In this document: piece by piece, positions 1 through 12,540 of the stretch
Numbering within the stretch: the first letter of the stretch is position 1
Layout of the letters: every line of letters begins with the position of its first letter
NCBI RefSeq assembly: GCF_016545825.1
Contig: NC_052613.1
Span: 620,001-684,000, forward strand
Length of the DNA: 64,000 nt
DNA from: Eucalyptus grandis
Taxonomy: Eukaryota > Streptophyta > Magnoliopsida > Myrtales > Myrtaceae
Direction: 5' to 3'
Notes under the pieces: generated by a model
Told to the model about the DNA's origin: nothing
Seen by the model: the letters and a program-made list of their open reading frames with translations, nothing else
Databases searched by the model: none
Translations under genes and position numbers: made by a program

Positions 1-148
1 CTTAGAGTTTGATTCTCTTAGTCTAATGACTAATGTCTAAAGGTGCTCATCAGAGTTTTCACCTAGAAAATCTTATCATCAGAATCAAAGAAAGTTTTGT
101 TAATCATCAAAACTAGTAAGAGAATTCTCCTCAATAATCTCCCCATTT
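1..148 (-). mobile_element. Start of the 3' LTR and PPT of a Sirevirus-like Copia element
   Basis: Read on the minus strand, a GTCATCATCAAAATGGGGAG stretch (polypurine core near 139-148) is followed by an AT-rich sequence with the TTTTGATGATTAACAAAA motif often found just inside Sirevirus/SIRE-type Copia LTRs. This suggests that the 3' LTR of a minus-strand Copia element begins near 136 and runs off the left edge. The matching gag is at 15254-16130, and the intervening 15 kb is mainly later insertions. The lineage is assigned from motif recollection, so treat it as probable. Confidence 0.5.
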
Positions 149-655
149 TGATGATGACAAAACTTATTACAATGAGAATCGATTTTAAAAAGAATTTATT
201 TTGATGAAGCTATGAAAATAGCATTTGTATTTAGAGTGCAAATTTGATCTATAAGAATGAAAGATATAGTAATTGATATTTTTATAGATATTTTAAATAA
301 GGATAGGAAAGATTTAATTAGTCTTGCAAAAAAAAAAAAAAAAATCCTTAGAATAAGAATCGCATCGCATCAAAATCTTCAATTCTTCCCTTTTTGTTAA
401 CAACACAAAAGATAATAATGGCAATAGTAAAAAACCTTAGTAGCAACCAAACCATAATAGCAAACCAATAAGTTCAATACTTAGTAACGTCCATTTGTAG
501 AAAAATCCAAAAAAAAAAAAAAAAAACACCTCAAGCAAGCTGATAAGTCAAACAGAAAAACAAGCCAACACAAAACGAAATTATCTTAGAAATTTTGAAA
601 AGAAATTGAAAAGATTATTTTGAGGTTGAGAGCTGGTTAGGGTCTTAAGCTTGAG
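149..655. other. Noncoding AT-rich internal sequence of the Copia host element
   Basis: There is no open reading frame of note. Two A-runs (about 327-343 and 511-526) and scattered AT-rich sequence are present. By position it belongs to the 3' untranslated internal region of the minus-strand Copia element whose PPT is at about 140. Confidence 0.3.
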
Positions 656-1152
656 TAAAGGTGTAAAGTGGTTTGTTCGGTTCGGATTTTGGAAAATCGG
701 GCAACCGAACCGATAAGAAAATTTATTGAACTGAATCGACATTCGATTCGAACTAAAAGTGAACCAAACCGAAATCTCGGTTCAATTCATTTTGGTTTGG
801 TTTGATTTTTCTGTTTTTACTTTTATTTTTGTTTTTGTTTTGTTGTTTTTCTCTACATGCACCCTTTTCAATTAATTTTTTATTTTTTTAAATATCAAAT
901 TTTTAATTATTTTTCTTCTTCTTCTTCTTCTTCATTGGCCGGTTCTCTGTGGCTGAAAGAAAAAGAAGAAGAAGAAGAAGAAAATAAAAAAGAAAAAAAG
1001 AAAAAAATGATTTTATTTTTAAAATTTTATCGGTTTGGTTCTTAACCGAACAATAAGAACCAAATCGATTAAAATTTTTTTGGTTTTTATGAGAACCAAA
1101 CTGGAAAAACGAACATTTTGGTTTGATTTTCAGTTAGATTTTTTGACACCCT
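656..1152. mobile_element. Non-autonomous MULE-like element (MITE)
   Basis: A 497-bp noncoding element with inverted-repeat-like arms. The left arm carries GTTCGGTTCGG and CCGAACCG motifs and the right arm carries their complements. The ends AAAGGTGT and GACACCCTT are imperfectly complementary. Near-identical 10-mers, TAAGCTTGAG (646-655) and TAAACTTGAG (1153-1162), flank it and look like a 9-10 bp target-site duplication as made by Mutator-like elements. TTC and GAA triplet runs at 911-933 and 964-981 form a hairpin-like core. The short translations across it are low-complexity and are not genes. Confidence 0.6.
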
Positions 1153-1164
1153 TAAACTTGAGGG

Positions 1165-1629
1165 CTTGAAGGAGGATATCATATAGAGGCATGAATACAA
1201 GAACATAGTGACTCATGTGGTTGATGGCAGTCTCAAGTTTCTTAAATCTTCTGTCCCCATCCTGCATAAGCCTTTTGATCTAATAGTTCATCTCCTTGAT
1301 CTTATTTTTGAGTTCCTTCAGTGCACTAAGAATATTTTCATTCAAATCTACAGCAACCTCTAGTTTAGGAATGATCTCAACAGATGGATCATGCTTTCCT
1401 TCTTTCCACCCTACTTTGTTTCCTCGGCCACTTATAGCACGAACGTGCTACCCCTCAATTGAAGCATCCTTGTCAGCTTCTGGTTCTCCTCTTGCATCTG
1501 CTTCCTTGTCCACAACCACAACATTCTCATATGCAATAGAAGTAGCAGTCTAAACTTGTTCTGTGAGAGCCTCTAGATTGTCATCTAGATTCTAGGGGTA
1601 CTTCTTCCAGCATTGGTCTCCTTACAACT
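1165..1629 (-). pseudogene. Copia host element 3' coding remnant, distal part
   Basis: The minus strand reads as a broken, acidic, coiled-coil-like protein with stretches such as NVVVVDKEADARGEPEADK and ILSALKELKNKIKEMN, interrupted by stops and at least one frameshift. It seems to continue from the open frame at 4452-4642, because removing the block 1630-4451 brings the two into one frame (EGYFHE then VVRRPMLEEV). I do not recognise a domain. By position, between gag and the 3' LTR of a Sirevirus-like element and with no reverse transcriptase visible, it could be an env-position ORF or the ORF of a non-autonomous relative. Confidence 0.4.
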
Positions 1630-3122
1630 TGCAACACCCGATTTTGACCCCATAAGGATCGGCCATAAGGTCCAAAAAGGATCGATCATGCGCTATTGGC
1701 CATGGATTGATCGGTTCGATCGGCAAGGAATCACGGATTGATCATGGTTTGATCGACCAGCGGCCACCGACCGTTCACGAATCGGTCGAGGTGTCAGCCC
1801 CGAATTTTCTACCAACCATACCGATGGGATATGATCACCGGCTCATAAGATGACTTTTGATCATGAGAATTGGTCACTTTGATTTTGGATTGGCGAGATG
1901 ATTATGGGTTAATCCAACCCGATCCACCTTCGGTGTGAGTGATTCCACCCGGTTATGCATCGATACACGGTGATCCGAATTGATCAAATGCGACTTGTCT
2001 TTATGACCAAAAAATGCATCATTCCTATTTTATTCTTAGTGATCGAAACAAAATCTCGAATTGGTGATGTTCAATCATGGATCGTGTGCCGACCATGAAC
2101 CCTATCGGTAGATCGGGTCTTTGATCGAAATGAGCCGAGGGATAGACTCGGCTATTTGTCACTAATTCTAAGGTCCATGAGTGCCTTGGCTTAGTGCTAG
2201 GCCATGGGTAGCCTTAGGATTGGTTTCAAACCGATCAAAGGACAACCAACCCTATTGGCCGACCGACCATCCAAAGTGATTCGGTTTGGGCAAATATGGG
2301 ACATAATGTCGAACCTCGGGTGTGTGTGATTCTATTTTTTTGAGGTATACCTAATGATCCCTTCTCCCACCCCCAAGACCAACTTAGACAACAAAATTCT
2401 CTAGGCAACTTTCTTGAGGAAGAAATAGACAAAATGGAATTCTCTAGAACACCATAGCTTTTTCATGAAGGATGTTGACTTATTATTCCACATAGATTTT
2501 CTAGATATGGTCATGATTACCAAGGATTTGCAGGGAATTAAGCAAAGTATCCAAGTCAAGTGTTTCAATAAAAATTGGACATATTTGAAACTACTTATGG
2601 CTATCCTATAGCCTTGATGCCACCTATCTTTTAGAGTGCCACCTATCCATAATGAGTTGTCCCCTTAATAATGAGCTAAGTGCTAATGTGGTTCAAGGAA
2701 ATGGAGACAAAGCAAGGCCTTAAATGATGACACTAAGTCATTAGATCTCCACCTCATAAGCCTAGGTGTCCACTTGAAGATTTGGTAATGATGGCTTGAG
2801 ATTTTCCTAAGAGAAGAACTCGATGACTCGTAGCTTAGGTCTCCTCTAGAATCTTAGGTTATGATGAGCTAAATGATAGCCTTGGTGAACAAGGCAAAGG
2901 CCAACCAATCAGAAGACATTAGGCATCAAGGGCTTATGTGTCCCCTAGGATCATAGGCACATCATAAGCCTAAAGTGAGCCTTGGAGGGTAAGTAAATAG
3001 ATGGAGCAATCACAATCAAATACGAATAAGCATGAAAACGCCAACTAAGGAGACTCGATAGGCCAACTCATTCCTTAGGCTTAATTATGAGATTTGCACC
3101 AATAATTGAAGAGGAGGAGACC

Positions 3123-3132
3123 TTTAAATAGG
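3123..3132 (+). promoter_or_regulatory. Putative LTR TATA box
   Basis: TTTAAATAGG followed about 40 bp later by a CT-rich leader inside the solo-LTR-like block. It fits a retrotransposon core promoter. The evidence is sequence motif only. Confidence 0.35.
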
Positions 3133-3699
3133 AAAAGGCATCCTCACATTTTGGAGGCTTAACCATTCTCTCCTTTCCTCTCCCTTTCTCTCCTCTCTTT
3201 CACATCTTTCTCCTCCAAGCCGCCTTAGGATTCGTCCAGTCACTAAAGGAGCATCTTGGTGCTAGGCTCAAAAGTTGTAAGTAGAATCTCTAACTCTTGG
3301 CTAGGGCAATAGCCTACATCGTTGAGTTTTGTGGTGTGCTCACCCATATAAGCCCTGTGTATGTTGTAATGTTCTTTTATGTGTTTGCTCACATTTGCAT
3401 GCTTGAGTGTGTTCATGCCTGGACGAGGTCAAGTTTTGCTCGGCTTGAAATCAACGTCAAGTCGCGATAGCCTAAGCATGCGACTCAAGCCACAAACCAA
3501 GAATTGTTCCCGGCATATTTTATAATATGATGTTGAGGGTCATGACACACTCACTTGAATGAGCATGCCCCTTGGGCCTTGCATATGTTGGCTAAGATAA
3601 AGATGAAAAAAGCTGGCTTGTGCTGATGCAGTTGTGTATGCACTTAAAGAGAAAAAAGCACTTGTCGCCACATAGCGTTGCTAGCAATGCCTTGTTCAT

Positions 3700-3915
3700 T
3701 AAACGAGATGCTCTGGTTGAGCCAGGATGCTTGGGTTTAAGCTCGGATGCCTCGAGTAAGCTAGCCCTAAGATGCCCCGTTGAGCCAAGATACCAGGGGT
3801 TGAGCACGGATGCCTTGGTGAGCTAGCGCAGGGATACCTCGGTTGAGGCCGATGCCCTCATTGAACGGGATTCCTAGCTTGAAGCTGGATGCCTCGGTTG
3901 AGCCGAGAGGGCTTG
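3700..3915 (+). repeat. Degenerate short tandem repeat inside the LTR
   Basis: Variants of a GGATGCCTCGGTTGAGC-like word recur about every 25-40 bp (GATGCTCTGGTTGAGCC, GATGCCTTGGTGAGC, GATGCCTCGGTTGAGCC). The small open frames on both strands here are repeat translations and are not genes. Confidence 0.55.
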
Positions 3916-4451
3916 GTTAAGTCAGAACGACGATAAATGAATTTGCATGAATGTCGGTATATGCATAAGCATGATATGTTGATGTGTTCATTGATATGCC
4001 AAAGGTAAGCAAACATTGAAGTATACTGTAATGTACATCTGCATATAGTCGAGGATAGTAATAAGTTTTCTATTGATCTGCCATTGACATTGTATTGTGA
4101 GTGTTGTATCTACTAGATTCTGATGATGAGATATCCTTATAGTAGAGAATTAGGGTTTTTTACTTACTGAGTCCATGACTCACCCTGTTGTTTTTCAGAA
4201 TTGTAGGCACGAGGAAGTTGCAGTCTCGCTAGAGAAGTTAAGGTTTACCCTAGCCTTTTGAACAAAGATGATGTAGTTGGTGTAAATATACGCCATGATA
4301 AAAAGGGCTTGTAAATGTAACTGATTTAATTGTATGTTTGTAAATAATTATTTTCCTAGCCGTTGGTTGTTGTCTAGGTGTTGTTTGTAATGCTTCCACA
4401 TGTGCTTAACGAAAGATAAAAAAAAGAATGGGACGGCATGCACCCGGGACA

Positions 4452-5069
4452 TCGTGAAAATAGCCCTCGTCGCTCGTGACCTTAGAGATGAAGTTGGGAT
4501 CGTTACACAAATGATCATGCACTTCCTTGATTACGAGGATGTTCAAATAATGTGGGTTGTCCATCACAGCAAGCGTTAGGTCATTGACACTAGCCATTGC
4601 TTCGTGCAACACATCCTTAATCGATGCAAAAGTATCAGCCACTTCCCATTTCTTTGTTTTTTTTTTTTTTTTTTTTTTGCATATTTCTGAGGATCTCTTT
4701 CTTGCTATTCCCCGGGATTTTCCTCAACTTCTAGCCTACCTAGTTCGGTGTCATATGCAATCTTATCCTCCTCAAGATCTTCGTCCGACTATCAATTAGC
4801 CTATCTAGATCATCCTCCTTGTCTTCTATCAAATTGAAATCCTTAAATGATTCTTCAACCAATCTCTGCAAGAATGATTGAGATCCACTTCCTTAGCCCC
4901 GAGTTCTTCTACTCTTTGTAGGAGGTGAGATTAGTTCAATGGGCTTGCCATGTCTGTCTTGCCATTGTCCTTGAACAAATCTAAATACCATCTTCTTCAT
5001 CATTTTTTTTCTTCCACTAATAACAAAAGGAGTTGCTTCTTCTTGAAACTTGTTGGGATCTCGATATCA
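4452..5069 (-). pseudogene. Copia host element coding remnant, middle part
   Basis: On the minus strand the gag frame from 15254 resumes here once the Gypsy element is removed: SD-IEIPTSFKKKQLL, then KPIELISPPTKSRRTRG, then LQRLVEESFKDFNLIEDKED, with stops between. Further on is an open stretch starting MADTFASIKDVLHEAMASV (4642 down to 4452) that runs into the distal remnant at 1629. It is lysine-rich and coiled-coil-like, and I recognise no catalytic motif. A poly-T run (about 4651-4679) sits in the middle. The frame continuity across two insertions is the main support that this is one ancient coding region. Confidence 0.4.
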
Positions 5070-5072
5070 TAA

Positions 5073-7650
5073 TGTCACGCCCCCGAGCCTCGAGCGCGTA
5101 CACATCCTCGGCGATCAACTAAAATTCCGCAAACGGTTATGGCACGTTCCATTCTGTGCCACACAATTTTATCCCATAATCAGGCGTGGCTATCTTAATC
5201 ACTCAGGCGTGTCCCAGTTATTTACGACCTAACGGCCACGGCCAACTCAATAGTCGGCGATCATCCGGCATAACCGGGCAATGTCCCACTTCGTCGGGCA
5301 CGGCAATGTCTACATCTAGATGGCATTCCATAAAGGAGCATTGACCCAGCCTCTATTGCAATCCGCATTCGTTGACGTGGGGCATCCGAACTTAATCAGG
5401 CATCGTCCCGCGTGAACGCATCAGGACGGGTTCCAATAGTGACCACACACACATCCATACTTGGCCAAGAATACTGTGTTTTGCACTCAAATACTTCCAT
5501 TTCAAATAATGGACTTGGCCAATTTTCTTTATATTAAAAATTCTCGGTAAAATAATTATGCGTGGTCACACCTTCAAATCAAACAATAAAACGTGATACT
5601 TTCCTATTTCAAAATTTCATGATTTTATATAGTGAATAAAATATTTCTTTGGTATCAAAACCCGACACCCAGTATTTTTCTAATTAAATACCATAAAATC
5701 AAATTTTTGCAATAATAATTGCCAATCACCATCAAGCACTCAATTTCACATATAAGCCATCAATTTCACATATGAATTTAACCACGACAATCAGCATAAA
5801 TTTCACTAACCGGCTATCCCGGCACAATTTACGCTAAATATAATTAAATATATAAATTGCAATTAAATTAAATAAATCTAATTTAATTAAACTAACCATG
5901 GTTTACTAACCACGATTAACCAAACTAACCCTAGTTAACTAACTAACCTAGGGTAGACTAACTAAACTAATTCCTAACCAAACTAGCTTAACTAACCATT
6001 TCATCTAACAAAACTAACCAACTAACTAGTCCACCTAACTAGGATTAACCCTTGATCCTAATTAGAACTAAACTAATCCCCTAAGTGTAATTAACTTCAT
6101 AATCCAAGATTAGGGCGTTAACTCACCGGATTAGGGCGGTGACGGGTTCACGGCGACGGCGACGCGAAGACGGTGAAGACTCATAACTACGACGCCATCA
6201 ACAGAGGCAAAACCGGTGGAGAAAAAGCCCTACAAGGCTCACGGTTTAGGCTGCAAAATCGGTTCTGGACTGAGTTGGTCGGGCTGGCTTGGTGGGGCTG
6301 AGGTGGGTGGCTAGTGAGCTAGCGGCAGCAATAGGCGGAGGCGCCGAGCTAGACGATTGAATGAAGTTGGTGGCTGCTAGCGGGCCAGTGGCGGGTGGCT
6401 AGGCGGACGCACAAGATTGGGGGTGGTGCTGGCTGGCATCTAGGAACGGGCTGGAGCAATTGAGCGGTGCAAGTGAAGCCGAGGTGGGGCTGTGGTTGTG
6501 GCGTGACTGGCTGGTGGGTAGTGTGAAGTTTGGACGGTGAGCTGCTGGACTGGAGTTAGCTGCTCGGTGGAAATGGAGGAGAAATGGAGTTCAGCTGCTA
6601 CAAGGGGGAGTCGGCTGAGGAGAGAAGGAGGATGCGCATGAAGAAGGGAGGGAAGGAGAGAGGGGACAAGGGGCCATGAAAGTCCAAGCAACATCCAATA
6701 GGGGCCAAGCCTAAAAATCTAAGTCACTTGAGTGCATTGCCTCCAAAGTCTTCAGCCACTTTGGTCAAGGCATCAACCAATGGCCAATTTCTCCTCATTT
6801 CTTCACAAAACTTCATTTTGGTGGCCAATTATTCCCTTGAAGCTAATCCCTATGAATTTCCCTTCAACTCTTCACATAACAATTCAAATCGGTGGCCAAA
6901 TAAACCAAGGAAGCCGCCCATCCAAATTTCCTCCTATTTTCTTCACCAATTAGTCCATTTTGAAGGCCAAAAAGTCCCTTAATTTTGCCCATCCAAATTT
7001 CTTCCCTTTAAATTTGCCGAATTTGATTTTCCGTAAAAGTTCCGGGCTCGACAAAATTTCCCGAAAGATGAGACGAGATCTTAAAAATAAATCGTGACAC
7101 GCTTGAACGTTTGCTTCCCAAAATTGAATTCAATTTTGTGGTTAAAATCGACCGGACGCTATTTTAGTACAACCTAACCTACCAGGTAGCTTTTAGGGAT
7201 TTTAAAGCGTTTGACCCGTGGTCAATAATTTTCGATCCACGTTTGTGCATTTTCGACTCGTAGGCGACTCTCGGTTGTCGTAAAAATTGCAGAGTTTCAA
7301 TTACGGATACCAAGTATAAAATCGATAGAAAACTGGGTTAGTGCGGTTCGACGCGAATTTCGCAACCATGCAGAATCACCCGTAATTCAATTACATGATT
7401 CTATCGAATCGACCTATATCCAATCACAAATCAATTATAATGGTGTCGTATTGACCCTTACCGATTATTACGGTCGAGCGATCGATTTCCGATCGAATTC
7501 TCAAGTTTGCCGCGTTTATATCCCTTAACGGATTCACCTAATAGGTTAGCTAACTCGTGAGTGATCAGCTCAGAGAAAAAGGACCATAGGCGTATCGACG
7601 AAATGCCCATTTCATATAATCGAGACAGCGTCAAAATTCAGGTTGTCACA
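5073..7650 (-). repeat. 3' LTR of the Tekay-type Gypsy element
   Basis: About 2.58 kb, aligned by eye with 12541-15253. Both share the TGTCACGCC start, the CCGGCATAACC/TTTAGGC block, the AATTAAATACCATAAAATC block, a conserved GTGAGTGATCAGCTCAGAGAAAA block and the TGTCACA end. It carries a run of AACTAACC-like words (about 5890-6060) that is missing from the other LTR. It contains no gene. Confidence 0.85.
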
Positions 7651-7661
7651 ACTCTTCCCCT
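7651..7661 (-). other. Polypurine tract
   Basis: The minus strand reads AGGGGAAGAGT immediately before the 3' LTR start TGTGACAACC, which is the expected second-strand priming site. Confidence 0.75.
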
Positions 7662-7663
7662 CT

Positions 7664-10600
7664 TATAAAAATTTCATTCTCGAAATTTGAATCATTACAA
7701 TTCTTCTTCAAAAAGGTGGGGGTATTAACATCTCATCGATTCTTCACTTTCACATGTAGCTCCTTTTGTTCCGTGATGTTGCTAGACCACTTTAACTAAA
7801 GAGATCGTCTTGTTACCCAGCACTTGCTCCTTTCGATCCATGATCTGAACCGATCTCTCCATGTACGACACTCTTTCGTCCATGTCTAATTCTTCAAAAT
7901 TCAGCATGTGGGTCGGGTCAAGTTCATACTTCCTTAACATCGACACGTGGAAGACATCATGCACTTGCGCAAGTCTTGGCGACAATCCAAGACGATACGC
8001 CAAAGTCCCAATTCATTTCAAAATGTCAAAGGGACCGACGTACCTTGGACTTAACTTCCCTTTCTTGCCGAAGCGTGAAGTACCCCTTATCAGTGACACT
8101 TTAAGAAAGACGTGTTCACTAACTTGGAATTCCAATGGTCTCCGCCGCTTATCTGCATAACTTTTATGGCTACTCTAAGCGGTCTTAAGTCTTTCTCGAA
8201 TGACTTTGACAACATCCATTGATTGTTGAACCAACTCAAGACCCGTGATTTTAAGCTTTCCAACTTCGTCCCAACAGACTGGAGTTTTGCAGGCTTTGCC
8301 ATACAATGCTTCAAACGGTGCCATTTGAATACTCTGTTGATAACTGTTGTTGTAGGCGAACTCAACTAGATGAAGCTGTTCCTCTCAGCTTCCCTTGAAG
8401 TCCAACACACAAACTCCTAGCATGTCTTCGAGGGTTTGAATCGTCCTCTCAGGTTGGCCATCCGTTTGCGGATGATAGGCTGTATTGTATTGTAGTTTCG
8501 TTCCCAAGGCAGTTTGTAAACTTTTCCAGAAAGCTGCTGTGAACTTCGGGTCTCAATCTGACATAATCGTCACTAGTACTCTATGCAGACGAACTATCTG
8601 TTGCATGTACAACTCAACATATCTGTCTAATGTAAAATCCTTTCGTATGGCGATAAAGTGAGCAAACTTCATCAATATGTCAAGTACAACCCATATGGAA
8701 TCAATACCTTGCTACTCAACATATCTGTTTAATGTAAAATCCTTTCACAAAATCCATTGTGATATGTTCCCACTTCCACTCGGGAATCTCGAGGTTGTAA
8801 AAGTTCTCCAAGCTTGCAATGCTATGCTTTCACTTAGTGGCACGTCAGACACTTGGCGGTATCCACCTTCATACCGATCCACCAATAGCGTTGACGCAGA
8901 TTCTGATACATTTTCGTACTGCCTGGATGAATGCTATAGCTGCTACAATGAGCTTTTGACAAGATCTCCTCCTTAAGCTCCGCATCATCAGGTACACACA
9001 ATCTTCCACGAAACTTTAGTGTTTCGTCTTCAGATACTTGAAAATCAGCCTTTCTCTTTTCTACATCTTCATGCAGAATCTTCTGCATCTCAGGATCTGT
9101 CAACTGCAACATTTTGATCCTCATCTGCACTTCATGTTCAATTCTGAGGGTGGCTATAAGACTTGAAAGGTGGCCTACCTCAAATTTGAGAATCAAATCT
9201 CGAGCTCCTTCAAGTAGGATCCACTCCTAGATCACCATATGCACAATCGATGACTTTCGACTTAATGCATCTGCAACCTTGTTACCTATTTCAAGATGAT
9301 ACATGATGTCGCAGTCATAGTCTTTAAGAAGTTCCATCCAACGATGATGTCTCATGTTCAATTCATTCTGAGAGAATAAATACTTTAGGCTCTGGTAGTT
9401 CGTAAAGATTTGGAATCTTTCTCCACATAAGTAATGTCTCCAAATCTTCAGAGCGAAGATGATCGCTGCGAGTTCTAAGTTATGCGTCGGATAATTCAAC
9501 TCATGAGACCTCAGTTGACGAGATGCATATACAACAACTCTTCCATGATGCATTAAAACACAACCCAATCCTCCAAATGACGCATCACTAAAGATCTCAT
9601 ACCCTCCAGGTCCAGACGGAATCGTCAACATGGGTGCAGTAGTCAGCTTCTACTTAAAACTCTTTGAAACTACGCTCGCGCTTATTTGTCCACATGAGCT
9701 TCTCTTCCTTCTTTAGCAATTGAGTCAGTGGCATGGCTATTGCAGAGAATCTTTCCATAAATCGTTGGTAATAGCCTGCCAATCCCAAGAAACTCATGAT
9801 CTCTGTCACTGTCGTTGGTCTTGGCTAGTTGATCACTGCTACAATCTTAGTTGGCTCCGCGGAAATCCCTTCACCAGAAATCACATGACCTAAGAAAGCC
9901 ACACGAGTTAACCAAAACTCGCACTTATTGAACTTGGCGTACAGTCCGTGTTCTCGCAGAGTCTGAAGCACTATTCTTAAATGTCTTTCGTGCTCCTTTG
10001 GACTTCTCGAGTACACCAGGATGTTGTTGATAGACACAATCACAAACTGATCCAGATACTTCTTGAATACTTAATTCATCATATCGATGAAAGCAGCTAG
10101 GACGTTGGTCAAACCAAACAGCATTACGGTAAATTCATAATGGTTGTAACGCGTACGAAAAGCCATCTCTGGTATATCCTTCTTCTTGATTCTCAGCTGA
10201 TGGTAACCTGTCCTTAGGTCGATCTTGGAAAATATTGACGCTCCTTGTAGCTGGTCAAACATATCGTCAATCCTCGGTAATTGGTACTTGTTCTTAATCA
10301 TCACTTGATTGAGTTGCCGATAGTCGATGCAAATGCGCAACGAACCATCTTTCTTCCTTATAAATAGAACTGATACTCCCTAAGGTGATGCACTAGGACG
10401 TATAAATCCTTTATCTAATAACTCATGCATCTGCACCTTCAGTTCCTTTAACTTTGACAATGCCATATGGTAAGGAGCCTTAAAGATTGGCTCCATCCCA
10501 GAGGCCAACTCAATCACGAACTCAATCTCCCTTTCTAGGGGCAAACTGAGTAATTCTTTCGGAAACACATCAGAAAACTCCTATACCATTGCAATGCTTT

Positions 10601-11060
10601 CCATTTTCGACTCCTCAATTGTCGTATCTAGCACAGCTGCCAGATAACCTTGGCAACCCACATCTAACAAACGGGTTGCCTTAAGCGAGGGGATTAAAGT
10701 AATCAAGGGTCCTCCTTGATTTTCGATAAACTCGAAACTTTCACCCGCTAACGGGTTAAACTAAATCAATTTATGATAACAGTCTACTGTAGCTCGTTGC
10801 TTGGTGAGTTAATCCATATCGATGATCACATCAAAATCATACATGGCCAGCACAATCAAATCTATTCTTTCCTCTCGCTCACCAATTACTAACTTGCAAC
10901 CAAGACACCTTACTGTAGACAACACCTTATCCTGTAACGGGGTGGATATACTAATGACTGACCCCAATGGTTCTGGACTTAACCTTACCAACTTAACGTA
11001 CTACTTAGCAACAAATGAATGCATATCTTTAGGGTCAAATAAAACATAAGTAGTATGGTC
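7664..11060 (-). pseudogene. Gypsy pol polyprotein (pro-RT-RNaseH-IN-chromodomain), inactivated
   Basis: Minus-strand domains in order: retropepsin (about 11060-10800; ends in the typical YDFDVIIDMD stretch, but the catalytic Asp-Ser-Gly site reads DPK); reverse transcriptase (10568-9825; [38 protein letters not shown]), where the two catalytic aspartates are both Asn (SINNILVYSR); RNase H (9650-9227; [22 protein letters not shown]); integrase H2C2 zinc region (about 8960-8834; YWWIGMKVDTAKCLTC) with a decayed core; and a C-terminal VHDVFHVSMLRKY-ILDRKE-type segment (8003-7780) leading into a broken chromodomain ending YPHLF. Several stop codons interrupt it. This is the chromovirus order; Tekay is the best fit from the C-terminal motif. 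Confidence 0.88.
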
Positions 11061-11149
11061 GTTTAGCGAGACTGTACCTGTGACCACGTCTGGTGAGTCC
11101 TCTGCCTCTCGTCGGGGGACAGCATACACCATTTCCTGTGCTGGAGGGA

Positions 11150-12344
11150 TGTTCAATCCGCCCTACTCTACGTTCTACGATGCACTTCCTCTATTCTGTC
11201 CCATCGGTGGTAGCAGCAGCTGTGATCCCATAGGCCTGCGGGGACAATCCCTGATTTGGTGGCCATGTTGGCCATATCCAAAGCAAGCTCCCATTCTTGT
11301 GAAACATGGGGTTGATCCATGTCGTCTCCCATAGAAACGACACACACTGTTCTAGTTGAGCATTGACTTTCCAATCCCACCTTTTGGGTTGGGTGGAATA
11401 AGATACCTTCCTCCTAACATCGGTTTCTTCCCGAACTGATTACCATCTTTGCTGGACCCGAATTGCGATCCAGATGCGGTGGCTCGCTCATTCAAATTCC
11501 TCTCAATCAGCTGTGCCCTTTCATACAGATCGTTGTAATCCTTCAGATTTAGCGGCACCAACAGATCCTTAATCTCCGATCGAAGGCCATCCCTGAACCT
11601 CCTTACTCTGTCTATTATATCCTCTATCAGTCTGGGGGCGTACTTGGATGGCTTGGCCAACTTCGCTTCACATTGATCTACTGACAATAGACCCTGACGA
11701 AGACGCTGAAACTCCGCCATCCTCTGCTCTCTGGCACAGTTAGAGAAGTACTTCCCATTAAAAACTTCCACAAAGGCGTTCCACACCGGAACCACACATT
11801 ATGGAAACACTCTTCCTCTGGTGGCTTCCCACCAGGTACTTGCATTCCCCTGCAACTGGTAGACCACCAGGACTACCTTGTCTTTATTGGAGCACCTTAG
11901 CAGTGCGAAGACCTTCTCTAACTCTCTGATCCAGAGAGTTACAGCCTCGGGATCGCCTGCTCCCGTGAACCTCAACGGGTTCAACTTTAGAAATTGCTCT
12001 ACTAACTTGTGCATCGATCGCTCCCTAATCACATTCCCAGGCTGGACTTTAGCAGGTGCGGTTGCAGTAGCAGCAGTGGCATTAGCAACAGCAGTGGCAG
12101 CGGCGGCTTGATTTTGTACTTGATGTCCCATTATATTCCCCAACGTCTCAAGCGCTTGCACAATCCAATCTATTCTAGGATCGTCGGGTGCTGCTACACC
12201 AGTAGTAGCCTGCGATGGTACTATTTCTCTCGCGCCAGCCTAAGCCGACGCTCTACCTCGGGTACCGACCCTAATCAACGTCCTACCTCGAGTGACAAAC
12301 GCAATAGTCCTCTTTCAAGGAGTCCTCTGCTCCGGATCGCTCAT
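11150..12344 (-). pseudogene. Gypsy gag, inactivated
   Basis: A start codon at 12344 on the minus strand is followed by a stop after about nine codons; the main open part runs 12161 to 11352. It shows a retrotransposon gag domain (LKLNPLRFTGAGDPEAVTLW, GNASTWWEATRG, RQGLLSVDQCEAK), an alanine-rich N-terminal segment (AAAATAVANATAATATA) and, near 11270, a zinc-knuckle-like CFGYGQHGHQIRDCP in which the second cysteine of the CCHC knuckle is tyrosine. One stop lies near 11798. It belongs to the Gypsy element at 5073-15253. Confidence 0.85.
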
Positions 12345-12515
12345 TATGCAGAATCTCTATAGAAACCTACTTTCCAATTCTAATACATAATTATAAATTT
12401 GAGCGACCCATACAAAACAATCAATCAATCAATCACAGGCATCAGCATAAGGAAAAAGCCTTTCCTACTAACTATCCCAAGACCCATCGCACATTATCAC
12501 TCCAGACACTAACCA

Positions 12516-12527
12516 GCTCTAATACCA
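12516..12527 (-). other. Primer binding site, initiator-Met tRNA type
   Basis: The minus strand reads TGGTATTAGAGC, 13 bases after the LTR end GGGCGTGACA. It differs by one base from the common plant TGGTATCAGAGC site complementary to the 3' end of initiator tRNA-Met. Confidence 0.8.
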
Positions 12528-12540
12528 CTCCGGGCGGGGA

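Larger units (their letters stand above)
1630..4451 (+). mobile_element. Solo-LTR-like block, probably Gypsy
   Basis: The block begins TGCAACACCCGATTTTGACC, a common Gypsy LTR start, and I place its end near GGGACA at 4446-4451. It contains a TATA-like TTTAAATAGG (3123-3132) followed by a pyrimidine-rich leader (about 3165-3220), as expected for U3/R. Near 4160-4210 it contains the ACTTACTGAGT...GACTCACC...TTTTCAG pattern that I associate with chromovirus LTRs. No gag-pol is present. It interrupts a minus-strand frame of the surrounding Copia remnant. I could not find a matching 5-bp duplication, so the exact ends are uncertain. Confidence 0.5.
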
